Below, piece by piece: positions 38,701 to 44,245 of a stretch of DNA of 64,000 nucleotides. The DNA is taken from assembly GCA_025642065.1 (NCBI GenBank), contig JAODUP010000150.1, forward strand, positions 310,001 through 374,000, in the 5' to 3' direction. The stretch comes from Paralvinella palmiformis (Eukaryota; Annelida; Polychaeta; Terebellida; Alvinellidae). Under the pieces are notes generated by a model that saw only the letters and a program-made list of their open reading frames with translations, searched no databases and was not told where the DNA came from. Each line of letters starts with the position of its first letter. Within the stretch, counting starts at the first letter, position 1. A program made the position numbers and the translations under genes.

Positions 38701-41182
38701 TAGATAAAAATTTGCCAAATATGTGTGTGCACATGCCTGATGAGCAAGCCAATTAAAAAAATCTTTTCTCCTGCTGCGTAGCTATACTTATAATCCACAA
38801 TGCAAAGCTGGCTGTTGTGAGTACCAGCTACACCTAAAGCCGAAATTCCATATACGCAGCATGCGGATCTGAATGCGTCATTGTGTTATCCATGTTTTTG
38901 GACACCCAACTCACCTTATTACATATTTTTCTTGAGAAAGTCTGCCTGGACACTTGAATCGGACGGTTGAATCCAGAATTTTACGATCCGGGTTGTAAAA
39001 ATATGGATTCAACTGTCTGATTTCCATTCGCATCAATACCCACATTGAGTGATCCATTTTGTCACATTTGGAAATCACATATGCAGCCGCATAATGGAAT
39101 CACACTCATATGTTTACATGTTTTCCATTTTTTGTTGCATTCGGATTCGCATACTGCATATATGGAATCTCAGCTTAACACACCGGCTATTTAAATGACG
39201 TTGCCGATTAAAAGCTGTATTTATTGTAGTTTACTGGCTATGCGATCTTGGTTTTTTGGAATTTTATTTATATAGTGAGAGTGAAAATGGCTATGGGTAA
39301 GCAGCAGTAAGCATTTCTTATCAAATACTTCTCTATTTGTTGATTTTTGTTGTAAATACATGTTTATATGTAGGCAGGTGAAATATTGCAGATTTAAAAA
39401 TAACTGATACTTTTGGATCAAATGAAAATTTGTTAGGTGAGTGCATTTCCAGTCTACTTGCCATGGGGCAACTGAATTGAAAGAAAAATTCACTCTGCAG
39501 ATGGTGTCTCCGCGGCCACTAACCTTTAGCAACTGGTTTCAAACTCTAGGTGGGCTTTGTCTGAAGAATATTTCATCTTTTAATTTGCACCATTAGCTCT
39601 GGATGACATTCGGCCCATTTAGTCTACCGTATGCACAAAATTTACATCAACAAAATTTACAAATCTTAAAAATCATTCACTCATCAGCCAAAAGAAGATG
39701 CTTTAATACTTTTATAAATACTAGTTTTCTTTTTTGGTCATGTTTATAAAGTACTGATGGCTCCAGTCCTACAGCTATACTGCTTCCAAAAAAATATGCA
39801 ATTAACCTCTTCTGAAGCCCAAAATAATAACAAATTGTGTATGTGTAATCTCTGAATGTGGCAACTTCAGAAAGATGATTTTTGTTTTATTAATAGATAT
39901 ATTACAATGCGAGGTATTATGTATGTAGTGTGAAGAAAATTAATGTAATTAGTATTAATATTTTCCCCCCGAAGTTGTACATCAAAGAAAACTAAAACAG
40001 TAACCACTAAATACAACATGGATTAATTAACTAATGATGAAAAAAGTTAATTAAAATTATATGAGAAGCAAAATATGAATGATGCGGATAGATAAAATAA
40101 ATCTGGTTATTTAAATTATGGCAACAGAAGATATGAATGTTTTACACTCTGACCCAAGTTAACGAGTACTATCAGAGATAACTAATGTAGTATCTTATAT
40201 TATAGATATCTGTCACACCTCCAGGATATCAGAATGATAGACCGCATTCTAGAGACAGTTCTGAACCTTCTACATCTACACCAGCCAAGTACTTAACAAG
40301 GTATTACTTATATGACAACAGTTCTGTTGTTTGTTGTGCGTTTTTTGGTCGAAGAAAAAAAAATACAACATTAATATTCTTTATTCACAGAGTTAACTAA
40401 AAATCTAGATAGGATCTAGTCACAGCCAACATAACTCTTCAGATTATTTTCTCTACTTTTCTTCAAAAAACTACAAGTAACAAAAAAATACTAATCCAAA
40501 AAGTTGAATATAAATATGATAAATTATATTTGGTATTCTCAATGAGACTATAATATAATTATGTTTTAATATTTTACATTATGTGGGTATTCCAATGGTG
40601 CAGTAGTTAGTTACAAAGCTCCAGGTTGTGACTCGACCCCAGCTCATACCTGTGTTTGTGGCATTTGTTTTCTTTGGTACACTCACCTCGGCCATATGTC
40701 CCAGGTATGAACTGCACTCAGATGTTGTGTAAGGTTGTGATTAATAAATCTACTTGTGGGTAATTTGTGGCTGTTGGCTATGTTTATTTACGTGGGAATT
40801 ACTAACTGTGAAAACTCATTCAAATTATTTTGAAAAATTTGATCGGTAAGTATTTAACAGAAAATGCACTGTCACAGATCCCATGAATTGGGGTCCGAGA
40901 TTTGACCACGTTATATCCGATTTTCTGTTATACTGGTCTGTGTTACAACGGGGCCTACTGTATATGGTAATATGTTTTGTGTCAACTTATGACTGTCTCT
41001 TTTATTTCAGCCAAGGGAGCACAGAACAGAAGGACTTACGAGATTCTATACGAGCACAACGGCTGAAGAACATGGCATTGTCGAGGCTGAATAACGAGCT
41101 TAACCAAGAGCTGCAGGAGGTGATGGAACAGAGGATAGCCCTCGAAATACAACTGGAACATCTGCAACCTTTCCACAGCTAA
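7170..41182 (+). CDS. REPS1: REPS1/REPS2 orthologue (RalBP1-associated Eps-domain protein), 18 exons, 799 aa
   Basis: Endocytic adaptor. In vertebrates REPS proteins bind RalBP1 through their C-terminus and endocytic partners (epsin, Eps15-type proteins) through EH domains, linking Ral GTPase signalling to receptor internalisation. Exons: 7170-7331, 16634-16757, 21427-21474, 21602-21659, 21985-22084, 23465-23945, 26707-26892, 29305-29368, 29564-29709, 29883-29968, 31722-31838, 32060-32144, 32524-32667, 33879-34103, 35930-35985, 36173-36223, 40206-40300, 41011-41182. All introns are GT-AG and the phases join without a break (2400 nt with stop); length is close to human REPS1. EH1 is residues about 5-95, with no calcium-type loop. 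EH2 is about 358-455, with a canonical EF-hand loop D412-N414-D416-E423. Proline/serine-rich linker 456-740 includes PPPAVPPR. Coiled coil is about 750-796, ending LQPFHS. The first in-frame ATG after the TGA at 7110 is at 7170; ATG 7182 is an alternative. Family call is by recognition; exon boundaries are read from sequence. The exon 15 donor is weak. Confidence 0.93.
8336..8474 (-). mobile_element. tRNA-derived SINE, antisense copy
   Basis: Read on the minus strand from 8474: a box-A-like TGGCGGTAGCGTGCTGG and, about 35 nt on, a box-B-like TATTCGAATCCC. The body includes GTTGTTTCGTCT, shared with the fragment at 18036-18095. No intact tRNA fold is found. Lies in REPS intron 1. Confidence 0.65.
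8939..9085 (-). mobile_element. LINE 3'-UTR fragment, same family as 4640-5460
   Basis: The minus strand matches 5290-5440: TACATATTATTTGTACAGC, TTTGATTGGCTCTTGCT and GGGTTTTTAACAG line up with the LINE 3' UTR at 5300-5430. In REPS intron 1, antisense to the gene. Confidence 0.7.
10004..10886. repeat. 22-bp minisatellite, about 40 copies
   Basis: The unit CCAAACATGTGTACCCAACAG plus T repeats head-to-tail in REPS intron 1. The first 18 or so units mostly carry CCCAACAGT; the later ones mostly CTCAATGGT. One unit near 10725 has an extra base (23 bp). The unit has no stop codon in any of the six frames, so the long ORFs here are artefacts. Confidence 0.97.
10887..12090. other. REPS1: REPS intron 1, anonymous segment
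   Basis: AT-rich sequence without recognisable exon or repeat. Confidence 0.4.
12225..12310. repeat. Local direct repeat, copy 1 (partner 12650-12720)
   Basis: TTGCAGT..GT..AGGCCYCTGCAT..TGTTTGGTGTGGGCTGG..GT.TTCCTCT.TAATAT is shared with the partner about 430 bp downstream. The family is not identified. Confidence 0.5.
12650..12720. repeat. Local direct repeat, copy 2
   Basis: Diverged partner of 12225-12310 in direct orientation, with TTGCAGTTCAGGCCTCTGCAT and TTCCTCTTTAATAT blocks. Confidence 0.5.
13300..13680 (+). mobile_element. Possible degraded LINE tail
   Basis: CACTGCACCTTTAGATGACT followed by CTTGCTAGT (near 13635-13665) resembles the LINE 3'-UTR block at 5385-5412. Upstream, [12 protein letters not shown] coding near 13405 resembles the APTLWNRLP motif. 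Heavily decayed; uncertain. Confidence 0.35.
13809..13848. repeat. (AT)n microsatellite
   Basis: About 20 AT units in REPS intron 1. A similar run is at 14382-14419. Confidence 0.9.
14430..14690 (+). mobile_element. tRNA-derived SINE fragments
   Basis: Two tRNA-like patches. GGCTTGGTAGTGTAGAGATG..AGGTTTGAATTC (14437-14480) resembles boxes A and B. GTAGTGTATTGGTTAAAACA..CTCTAGGTTGTAGG (14587-14633), followed by TTTGTGGGATGT and GGCCGTATGTGATGAGCACTG, matches the layout of the SINEs at 40590, 48190 and 62510. Decayed. Confidence 0.5.
15440..15770. repeat. Degenerate 42-bp-type minisatellite, left block
   Basis: Repeated GTCTACATCTGTCATTGATATGCCCA..TGACACAGAT units, diverged versions of the 42-bp unit at 16265-16550. 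Separated from that block by a LINE relic. Confidence 0.75.
15785..16170 (+). mobile_element. LINE relic (post-RT region) inside a minisatellite
   Basis: Broken frames read [20 protein letters not shown] and then, after shifts, [11 protein letters not shown], with [14 protein letters not shown] sequence after it. This matches the usual LINE order SRLDYCNSLL, RLQ, HITPVL..LHWLP, FK..LL.FKA. More decayed than, and distinct from, the 4640 element. Confidence 0.6.
16265..16550. repeat. 42-bp minisatellite, right block
   Basis: About 6-7 copies of GATGCCCAGTTGTATGACAC followed by AGATGTCTGTATCTGCCACTGA. Because 42 is a multiple of 3, a 14-residue pattern ([14 protein letters not shown]) stays open on both strands; this is intronic and not taken as coding. 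Confidence 0.9.
16634..16757 (+). CDS. REPS1: REPS exon 2 (residues 55-96)
   Basis: Second half of EH1; the stretch around [20 protein letters not shown] is nearly identical to vertebrate REPS1. Acceptor ATATATTTTTCAG, donor TCTG|GTAAGT, ends in phase 1. Confidence 0.95.
17640..17790. repeat. Degenerate tandem repeat (about 3 copies of 45-55 bp)
   Basis: GTCTGGTATTACTGGCTTAAACTG, GTCTAATCTTACTGGTCTAGACTG and GTCTGATAGTACTGGTCTATATTA alternate with TATGACRTAT in REPS intron 2. Confidence 0.45.
17775..17800 (+). repeat. Dispersed CAATCTGGCTCCGCTATAAT motif, copy 1
   Basis: TATACAATCTGGCTCCGCTA matches 25851-25870 (AATCCGGCTCCACTATAAC) and the reverse complement of 26591-26612. Probably the end of a small DNA transposon. 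Confidence 0.5.
18033..18620. mobile_element. SINE fragment followed by an unclassified DNA-element-like block
   Basis: 18036-18095 shares GACGAAACAACCTT with the SINE at 8336. From 18096 AAAGGGATAGTCCACC resembles a transposon-terminus sequence. The block is less AT-rich than its flanks and holds broken coding-like traces ([13 protein letters not shown] near 18433). No inverted partner terminus was found. Confidence 0.4.
19389..19450. repeat. (CA)n microsatellite
   Basis: About 30 CA units; a short CG/CA run follows at 19573-19596. Confidence 0.95.
19743..19937. repeat. (CACT)n array continuing into (CA)n and (TA)n
   Basis: About 31 pure CTCA units (to about 19868), then CA, then TA runs. 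The upstream AGGTTGAGATTTAAATCTT resembles a decayed SINE box B. SINE tails elsewhere in the window end in CACTCACTCATTCACTCAT, so the array may be an expanded SINE tail. Confidence 0.93.
21085..21333. repeat. 25-bp tandem repeat, about 10 copies
   Basis: The unit GTTAGTATGATGACTGTACA plus TCTGT repeats with small indels (TATATCTG variants), ending about 90 bp before REPS exon 3. Confidence 0.92.
21427..21474 (+). CDS. REPS1: REPS exon 3 (residues 96-112)
   Basis: Short 48-nt exon encoding [16 protein letters not shown], matching the DLPLPRF segment after EH1 in vertebrate REPS1. Acceptor GTTTTTTTCAG, donor ACAG|GTATAT, phase 1 to 1. Confidence 0.88.
21505..21542. repeat. (GT)n microsatellite in a short REPS intron
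   Basis: About 18 GT units within the 127-bp intron between exons 3 and 4, so the repeat makes up nearly a third of that intron. Confidence 0.95.
21602..21659 (+). CDS. REPS1: REPS exon 4 (residues 112-131)
   Basis: 58-nt exon in the linker after EH1 ([19 protein letters not shown]). Acceptor TTGTTTTCCAG, donor AGAG|GTTAGT, phase 1 to 2; joins both neighbours in frame. Confidence 0.85.
21847..21884. repeat. (TA)n microsatellite
   Basis: About 18 TA units in REPS intron 4, flanked by inverted AATTATA/TATAATT ends. Confidence 0.9.
21985..22084 (+). CDS. REPS1: REPS exon 5 (residues 131-164)
   Basis: 100-nt exon, [19 protein letters not shown] and on, equivalent to the IPPPP-GRGQVKK region of vertebrate REPS1. 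Acceptor TTTTCTATAAACAG, donor GGG|GTAAGT, phase 2 to 0. Confidence 0.87.
22367..23246. mobile_element. TA-flanked inverted-repeat element (Tc1/mariner-type MITE?), 880 bp
   Basis: Ends CCGTAG..CTACGG are perfect inverted repeats flanked by TA on both sides (22365-22366 and 23247-23248). Inside, TCCATTAAGCTGA on the left corresponds to the reverse complement of TCGGCTTAATCC on the right. CCATTAAGC recurs in direct orientation at about 22430 and 23172. No ORF; a TA microsatellite sits at 23059-23092. In REPS intron 5. Confidence 0.5.
23465..23945 (+). CDS. REPS1: REPS exon 6 with 14-aa tandem repeats (residues 165-325)
   Basis: Largest exon (481 nt). It opens with [12 protein letters not shown], like the SPQQSPPTSPHT motif of vertebrate REPS1. 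It then carries about six in-frame copies of a 14-residue unit of the form [14 protein letters not shown] (residues about 203-286), and ends WASFEEDKQ. Acceptor TTTATTGCAG, donor CAAG|GTAGGA, phase 0 to 1. Confidence 0.92.
23578..23840 (+). repeat. REPS1: Coding 42-bp minisatellite in REPS exon 6
   Basis: Six diverged copies of a 42-bp unit beginning CAATCAG.T.AATCC.GG, in frame, encoding [18 protein letters not shown] 14-mers. Divergence is much higher than in the non-coding arrays, suggesting age or constraint. Confidence 0.9.
24531..24580. repeat. (TA)n(GA)n compound microsatellite
   Basis: TA run then GA run in REPS intron 6. Confidence 0.9.
24581..26480. other. REPS1: REPS intron 6, mostly anonymous
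   Basis: AT-rich, with no exon seen. AAAACCTGTCATAAGAGACC near 24632 resembles termini of the MITE family at 54918. The dispersed AATCCGGCTCCACTATAAC motif is at 25851. Confidence 0.4.
25851..25885 (+). repeat. Dispersed AATCCGGCTCCACTATAAC motif, copy 2
   Basis: Matches 17775-17800 and inverted 26591-26612. TGCCTGGTGCC follows, comparable to TCTGGTGTC after copy 1. Confidence 0.5.
26591..26612 (-). repeat. Dispersed motif, copy 3 (inverted)
   Basis: Reverse complement reads ATACAATCCGGCTCTACTAT, matching copies 1 and 2. It lies about 740 bp from copy 2 in opposite orientation, so the two could be the ends of one element (25851-26612). Confidence 0.5.
26707..26892 (+). CDS. REPS1: REPS exon 7 (residues 325-387)
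   Basis: Start of EH2: [20 protein letters not shown], closely matching WKITDEQRQYYVNQFKTIQ of vertebrate REPS1. Acceptor TTCTCTCCCAG, donor TCTG|GTAACT, phase 1 to 1. Confidence 0.95.
28081..28098. repeat. Perfect 18-bp palindrome
   Basis: TGATGCCTCGAGGCATCA is its own reverse complement. It is GC-richer than the surrounding intron. Confidence 0.85.
28132..28161. repeat. Perfect inverted repeat, 9-bp arms
   Basis: GCAAAACGT (28132-28140) and ACGTTTTGC (28153-28161) enclose a 12-nt loop, 34 bp after the palindrome at 28081. Confidence 0.8.
29305..29368 (+). CDS. REPS1: REPS exon 8 (residues 387-408)
   Basis: 64-nt exon in EH2 ([20 protein letters not shown]). Acceptor TTTCCATTCAG, donor ATATG|GTAAGG, phase 1 to 2. 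Confidence 0.94.
29564..29709 (+). CDS. REPS1: REPS exon 9, EF-hand loop of EH2 (residues 408-457)
   Basis: Carries the canonical EF-hand loop [13 protein letters not shown] (D412, N414, D416, E423) and the end of EH2 ([17 protein letters not shown]). Acceptor TTTATAG, donor CCAG|GTTGAT, phase 2 to 1. Confidence 0.95.
29883..29968 (+). CDS. REPS1: REPS exon 10 (residues 457-485)
   Basis: 86-nt linker exon ending in [12 protein letters not shown]. Acceptor TTATTTGTTAAG, donor CTCAG|GTAAAC, phase 1 to 0. Confidence 0.85.
29969..31721. other. REPS1: REPS intron 10
   Basis: No coding exon seen. Holds a CA run (30633-30672) and a TA run (31401-31433). Confidence 0.45.
31722..31838 (+). CDS. REPS1: REPS exon 11 (residues 486-524)
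   Basis: 117-nt phase 0-0 exon, Ser/Pro-rich, starting WASSGYGHG and ending [10 protein letters not shown]. It could be skipped without a frame change. The donor GCT|GTAAGT runs straight into a GT/TGTC microsatellite. Confidence 0.85.
31842..31925. repeat. (GT)n/(TGTC)n compound microsatellite at a splice donor
   Basis: Begins 3 nt after the exon 11 GT donor; alternating GT and TGTC blocks over about 80 bp. Confidence 0.92.
32060..32144 (+). CDS. REPS1: REPS exon 12 (residues 525-553)
   Basis: Encodes [16 protein letters not shown], matching the conserved IVHPVPIRMTP stretch of vertebrate REPS1. Acceptor GTATCTAG, donor AAAG|GTAATG, phase 0 to 1. Confidence 0.88.
32524..32667 (+). CDS. REPS1: REPS exon 13 (residues 553-601)
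   Basis: 144-nt linker exon ([17 protein letters not shown] and on, ending RPTPKKTQS). Acceptor ATTACTTCAG, donor TCAG|GTAATC, phase 1 to 1. A long GT run begins about 10 nt into the next intron. Confidence 0.85.
33020..33420 (+). mobile_element. Degraded LINE 3' end, same family as 4640-5460
   Basis: Matches 4920-5080 closely: CTGATTATAACATCAG, CCCAATTCTTCAAAAACAAC and ATTGGCTACCTG occur in order. It then extends past the 4640 copy with CTTTCGAAAAGTATAAATCT, coding the C-terminal [19 protein letters not shown]. Many stops. In REPS intron 13. Confidence 0.75.
33421..33878. other. REPS1: REPS intron 13, right part
   Basis: AT-rich and anonymous; no feature seen apart from the exon 14 acceptor. 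Confidence 0.4.
33879..34103 (+). CDS. REPS1: REPS exon 14 (residues 601-676)
   Basis: Proline-rich exon with [18 protein letters not shown], matching [16 protein letters not shown] of vertebrate REPS1. Acceptor TTTTGTCTCTCAG, donor GACA|GTAAGT, phase 1 to 1. Confidence 0.9.
34388..34500. repeat. CAGGGAAAACACAGGGAA internal repeats
   Basis: Five or six copies of CAGGGAAAA/CACAGGGAA in about 90 bp, with one inverted TTTTTTCCCT between them. Family not identified. In REPS intron 14. Confidence 0.55.
34945..35042 (+). mobile_element. ATC-tailed retroelement 3' end, copy 2
   Basis: TTTCATCTTTCACTTTGCTT and CAGCCCATTTAGCCTACC, ending AATCATCATCATCATC. Same family as the nested insertion at 4781 and the copy at 39565. 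Confidence 0.65.
35930..35985 (+). CDS. REPS1: REPS exon 15 (residues 676-694)
   Basis: 56-nt exon, [25 protein letters not shown] is shared with vertebrate REPS1 and is an SH3-ligand type sequence. Acceptor TTTATTTTAAG is good. The donor GAG|GTTTTA is poor, so the 3' boundary is the least certain in the gene; phase 1 to 0. Confidence 0.72.
36173..36223 (+). CDS. REPS1: REPS exon 16 (residues 695-711)
   Basis: 51-nt phase 0-0 exon ([17 protein letters not shown]). Acceptor CTGTTTTTGACAG, donor ATG|GTAAGT. A cassette exon is possible because removal keeps the frame. Confidence 0.75.
36224..38837. other. REPS1: REPS intron 16, left part
   Basis: A 157-codon minus-strand frame at 36611-37084 lacks any recognisable domain and is not taken as a gene. 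The base composition is a little less AT-rich than nearby introns, suggesting an old, unclassified insertion. Nothing else can be supported. Confidence 0.35.
38838..39175. mobile_element. PIF/Harbinger-type MITE, 338 bp
   Basis: Terminal inverted repeats of about 39 bp: the left end AGCCGAAATTCCATATACGC pairs with the right end AGCTGAGATTCCATATATGC (read on the minus strand). 33 of 39 positions agree, and all six differences are transitions. Flanked by TAA on both sides (38835-38837 and 39176-39178), the 3-bp TWA target duplication typical of PIF/Harbinger. No ORF. In REPS intron 16. Confidence 0.85.
39565..39660 (+). mobile_element. ATC-tail family retroelement 3' end, copy 3
   Basis: ATATTTCATCTTTTAATTTGC, CGGCCCATTTAGTCTACCGT and ATGCACAAAA match 4781 and 34945. 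The simple tail is not preserved. Confidence 0.6.
40206..40300 (+). CDS. REPS1: REPS exon 17 (residues 712-743)
   Basis: 95-nt Ser/Thr/Pro-rich exon ([20 protein letters not shown] and on). Acceptor CTTATATTATAG, donor ACAAG|GTATTA, phase 0 to 2. Confidence 0.82.
40590..40760 (+). mobile_element. tRNA-derived SINE
   Basis: GGTGCAGTAGTTAGTTACAAAGCTC..AGGTTGTGACTCGACCCC looks like decayed A and B boxes. It is followed by the shared body TGTGTTTGTGGCATTTGTTTTC and GGCCATATGTCCCAGGTATG. Same family as 48190 and 62510. In REPS intron 17. Confidence 0.65.
40845..40975. mobile_element. Possible MITE terminus
   Basis: CGTTATATCCGATTTTCTGT and GTTACAACGGGGCCTACTGT are typical of Tc1-like MITE ends (TACAGTAGGCCCCG on the minus strand). 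It ends about 35 bp before exon 18. Confidence 0.4.
41011..41182 (+). CDS. REPS1: REPS terminal exon 18, C-terminal coiled coil
   Basis: Encodes the C-terminal coiled coil ([20 protein letters not shown], ending LQPFHS), aligning with the [20 protein letters not shown]...LRPFSHL end of vertebrate REPS1 that binds RalBP1. Acceptor CTCTTTTATTTCAG; TAA stop at 41180-41182. Confidence 0.95.
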
Positions 41183-43260
41183 AGCTGCTCCATTGTTAGT
41201 CTGATGATGGTTTGTACTGATGGATGGTGAATAATGACAATTAACATCAGTATTTGTTTTTCTAAACGAGTTCTGTTGGAAAGGAGATGATGACGTTGTT
41301 GATGCGCGTGAACATAAATAAGGTGCCGGTTCGTTTGTCGTCAGCGTATATTATTAATTGTATTTTTCTTTATTTCTCTGGAAGCTGGACTTTTTTTTCA
41401 TTCTTCATCTAGTTCAATTGTTTGACTGAGAAGTGTACAGACTTGCATGTGCGGCTTTTGATAGAATGATGTGAAAGCTGATTTTATTCTTGTAATGTAG
41501 AGATAACTGCCTCACACGATCGAACATCTTACTAGACACCAGCGTCATACACACGAACGTATCTAATTATTGCTCTTTGTACCGGGGAACACGCAACCAG
41601 ATGGCTAACTGTGATCATCATGGGAACTGTATGCTTTAGATGGTTTGGTGTATGTATGCGTTAATTCCACTCTCCACTCCCTGCCTTAACTGGATCAGCT
41701 TAAACCAACCTCGATGTCCAGTCGTGTCTGTTGTTGACGTTGCTGTATCCTGTGCCATGTAACATTTCCCGTTGTTCAAATATCCGTGTAAAGGAAATGA
41801 TACACGTAGAACATTATGATGTAATTATTATCTTGCCCGTTATGACGGTTGATGTTGACACTGGGTAAATGGCGTTGCATTGAAGGCCAACGTTTTTAAG
41901 TAGGGCTGAATTAACTCGATACCTTCACGAATTCTATTCTACACTAACAGACTTACATCTACCATCTTTCTGTCTGGAAACATTTTTACTGGATGCTGTT
42001 TCTTTCACTTTCTGATCTCCAAAGTAGGTTGAGGTTGGTGTGGCTAATAGTTATGACAAAAGACGATGATGTGTGTGTGTGTGTGTGTGTTATTGAAACC
42101 TCACATATTCAGTATCTGTGTGGAACTAGAAACATATCAAATGTTGTGTGTGTGTGTGTGTGTGTGTGGCCAACAAAGATCATTTATTAGGGAGGGATAA
42201 ATACATAAGACTATTTTGTACAACATGTGTGAGTGTGTGGTTTTGCTTTTAACTGTCAGTTCATTTAATTTGTTTGTCAATTAATAATTGGTCTTCATTA
42301 GTTTGATGCAATTTCAAATTTCTGTCAGTAATAGATACTACATACATATACTACTGTTATTCATAATTGAAAATAATGATATGTGTTCTGGTTGTATACT
42401 TGCTTATGAGTGATACCATTAGATCGCTATAAACTGGTATTTGTTGAAGGTGATGACCTTTGTCATTTTATCATGTTGCATAACACACTAGTTATTGTTT
42501 ACTCGTTAATTAAGTCACTGTTTTATCTAGCCTTGTCCCAACCCCATGCTACTGACCCCTAGTGATTGCCTTATGAACTTAATTTTTTGTCCTTGGTTGC
42601 GAGTTGTTTGTTATTAATACTAAACGTGATTATTACTTTCACAAATCTCCTCTCGTTAACACTTGTATAAATTGTCATTTGGGGTTTCGAGTATGTGTTT
42701 TGCTGGCAGAAGAGGTACATCATATTCCTCCAACCAAACATAGCACACTCAATTCCCAGAGTGGCTGCTCTAAAGTGGCAACCTGAAAATAAAGCTTCTG
42801 GTGTGTCTGAAGTTGTTTCTTGTTGGTCGAAGCCTATTTAGGTAGAATACAGGAAGTATTACAATGGGATGGACCACTTCAGTGAGCTTGGCACCAGAAG
42901 TGGGTGACGTTATTTAGTGTTGGTGTGAATCCAGTCATAATCCAAGTATAATCTGTGAAATAGATGACTATTGCTGATGTACAAAAAGCTATGTTAATGT
43001 TTGCTTCGAGTATAACAACATTCTAAGTCAGTGTATACTCAATATGTGTTCAGATGTTATTATTATTATTGTGTGTATGTGTGTGTGTTATTTCATTGGT
43101 GTTCCTGTCATATAGGTTGGTTGATAGCTTACTTCGGCTTTACATCATGTACTCACCATTTCTAACAGCTAACAGATAGGTGTTGTGTCCATTCTTATTT
43201 TATAAATCAGTTGGTGTCACTTTGTAATAAAGTAGCGGTTGTTGTTTCTTTTATTTTGTC
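41183..43260 (+). other. REPS1: REPS 3' UTR with candidate poly(A) signals
   Basis: No coding potential is seen after the TAA. AATAAA motifs followed by GT/T-rich stretches lie at 42788-42793 and 43226-43231; a further one is at 44121-44126. Several GT microsatellites occur (42069-42090, 42144-42168). The UTR is probably 1.6-2.1 kb, extent inferred from these motifs only. Confidence 0.45.
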
Positions 43261-44207
43261 ACCATTCAATATCTGTATTTTTCATTTAAATCAGTTTCAA
43301 TCGTGTTACGTTTGTTACGTCAATTTATAAACGTTTTATGGTTACCAACATAAATGATGTTCTTTTGTTTGTGAGCAGTTTTGTGGATCTTTGTCATATG
43401 CTTAGGACATGATGATGATGATGATGATGAAATGTGTGTGTGTGAGTGTGTGCGTGCGTGATTAGAGAGCTTTACCATACACTTAACTTACTCAAACTCA
43501 GCAAGTAATTATGAGCCTTTTGTTGTATTATGATATCAGTTTTGTGTTGATGTTGCTTTTTACCAAGATGAGGTTATATGTCCATCAATCTTCTCATCTT
43601 TAACAGCTAAAAGAACAAAATCTAACGTTACAATGAATGCCTATATGAAATATATGTGTACATGTTGGCTAAACTTAATGTATCTTGTTCCATTGTTTTG
43701 TTATGAAGATGATCAGCCAGTGTTATGTTTAAGAGACGAGTGACAATTATGTATGTGTAATAATTATCCATATTTAGAGCCAGAGTTTAGTTAAACTGAC
43801 CAGTTGTGTTATTAGTCACTGGAATGATGTGTTATTGGTTTATCTTAAACAGTCAAATACAAACAGGTCCTGGACCTATAGGACCAGACGTACGTGTTTT
43901 AGCACCAAACAGATGTGCTATAGCACCAGACACCGGTGTTTTACATAAACAGTGATTAGTATTACTCATACTAAACATTCTTGTGCCAAGATCCTATACT
44001 TATGATGTAAACATGTATGTATATCAATATGTTTCTGACACACATATTGCTTATATATCTAATATGCAGATACTCTCTTCTACCAAGCATCAATATATTT
44101 ATGGCCCTTCTCACACTTTGAATAAAATATTATTGTCTCTGTAATTTCTCTTCTTACATGTATTATGTATATTTTCAGTATGTTATTCGGTTATTGCTTC
44201 AATTTTG

Positions 44208-44245
<38 letters not shown>

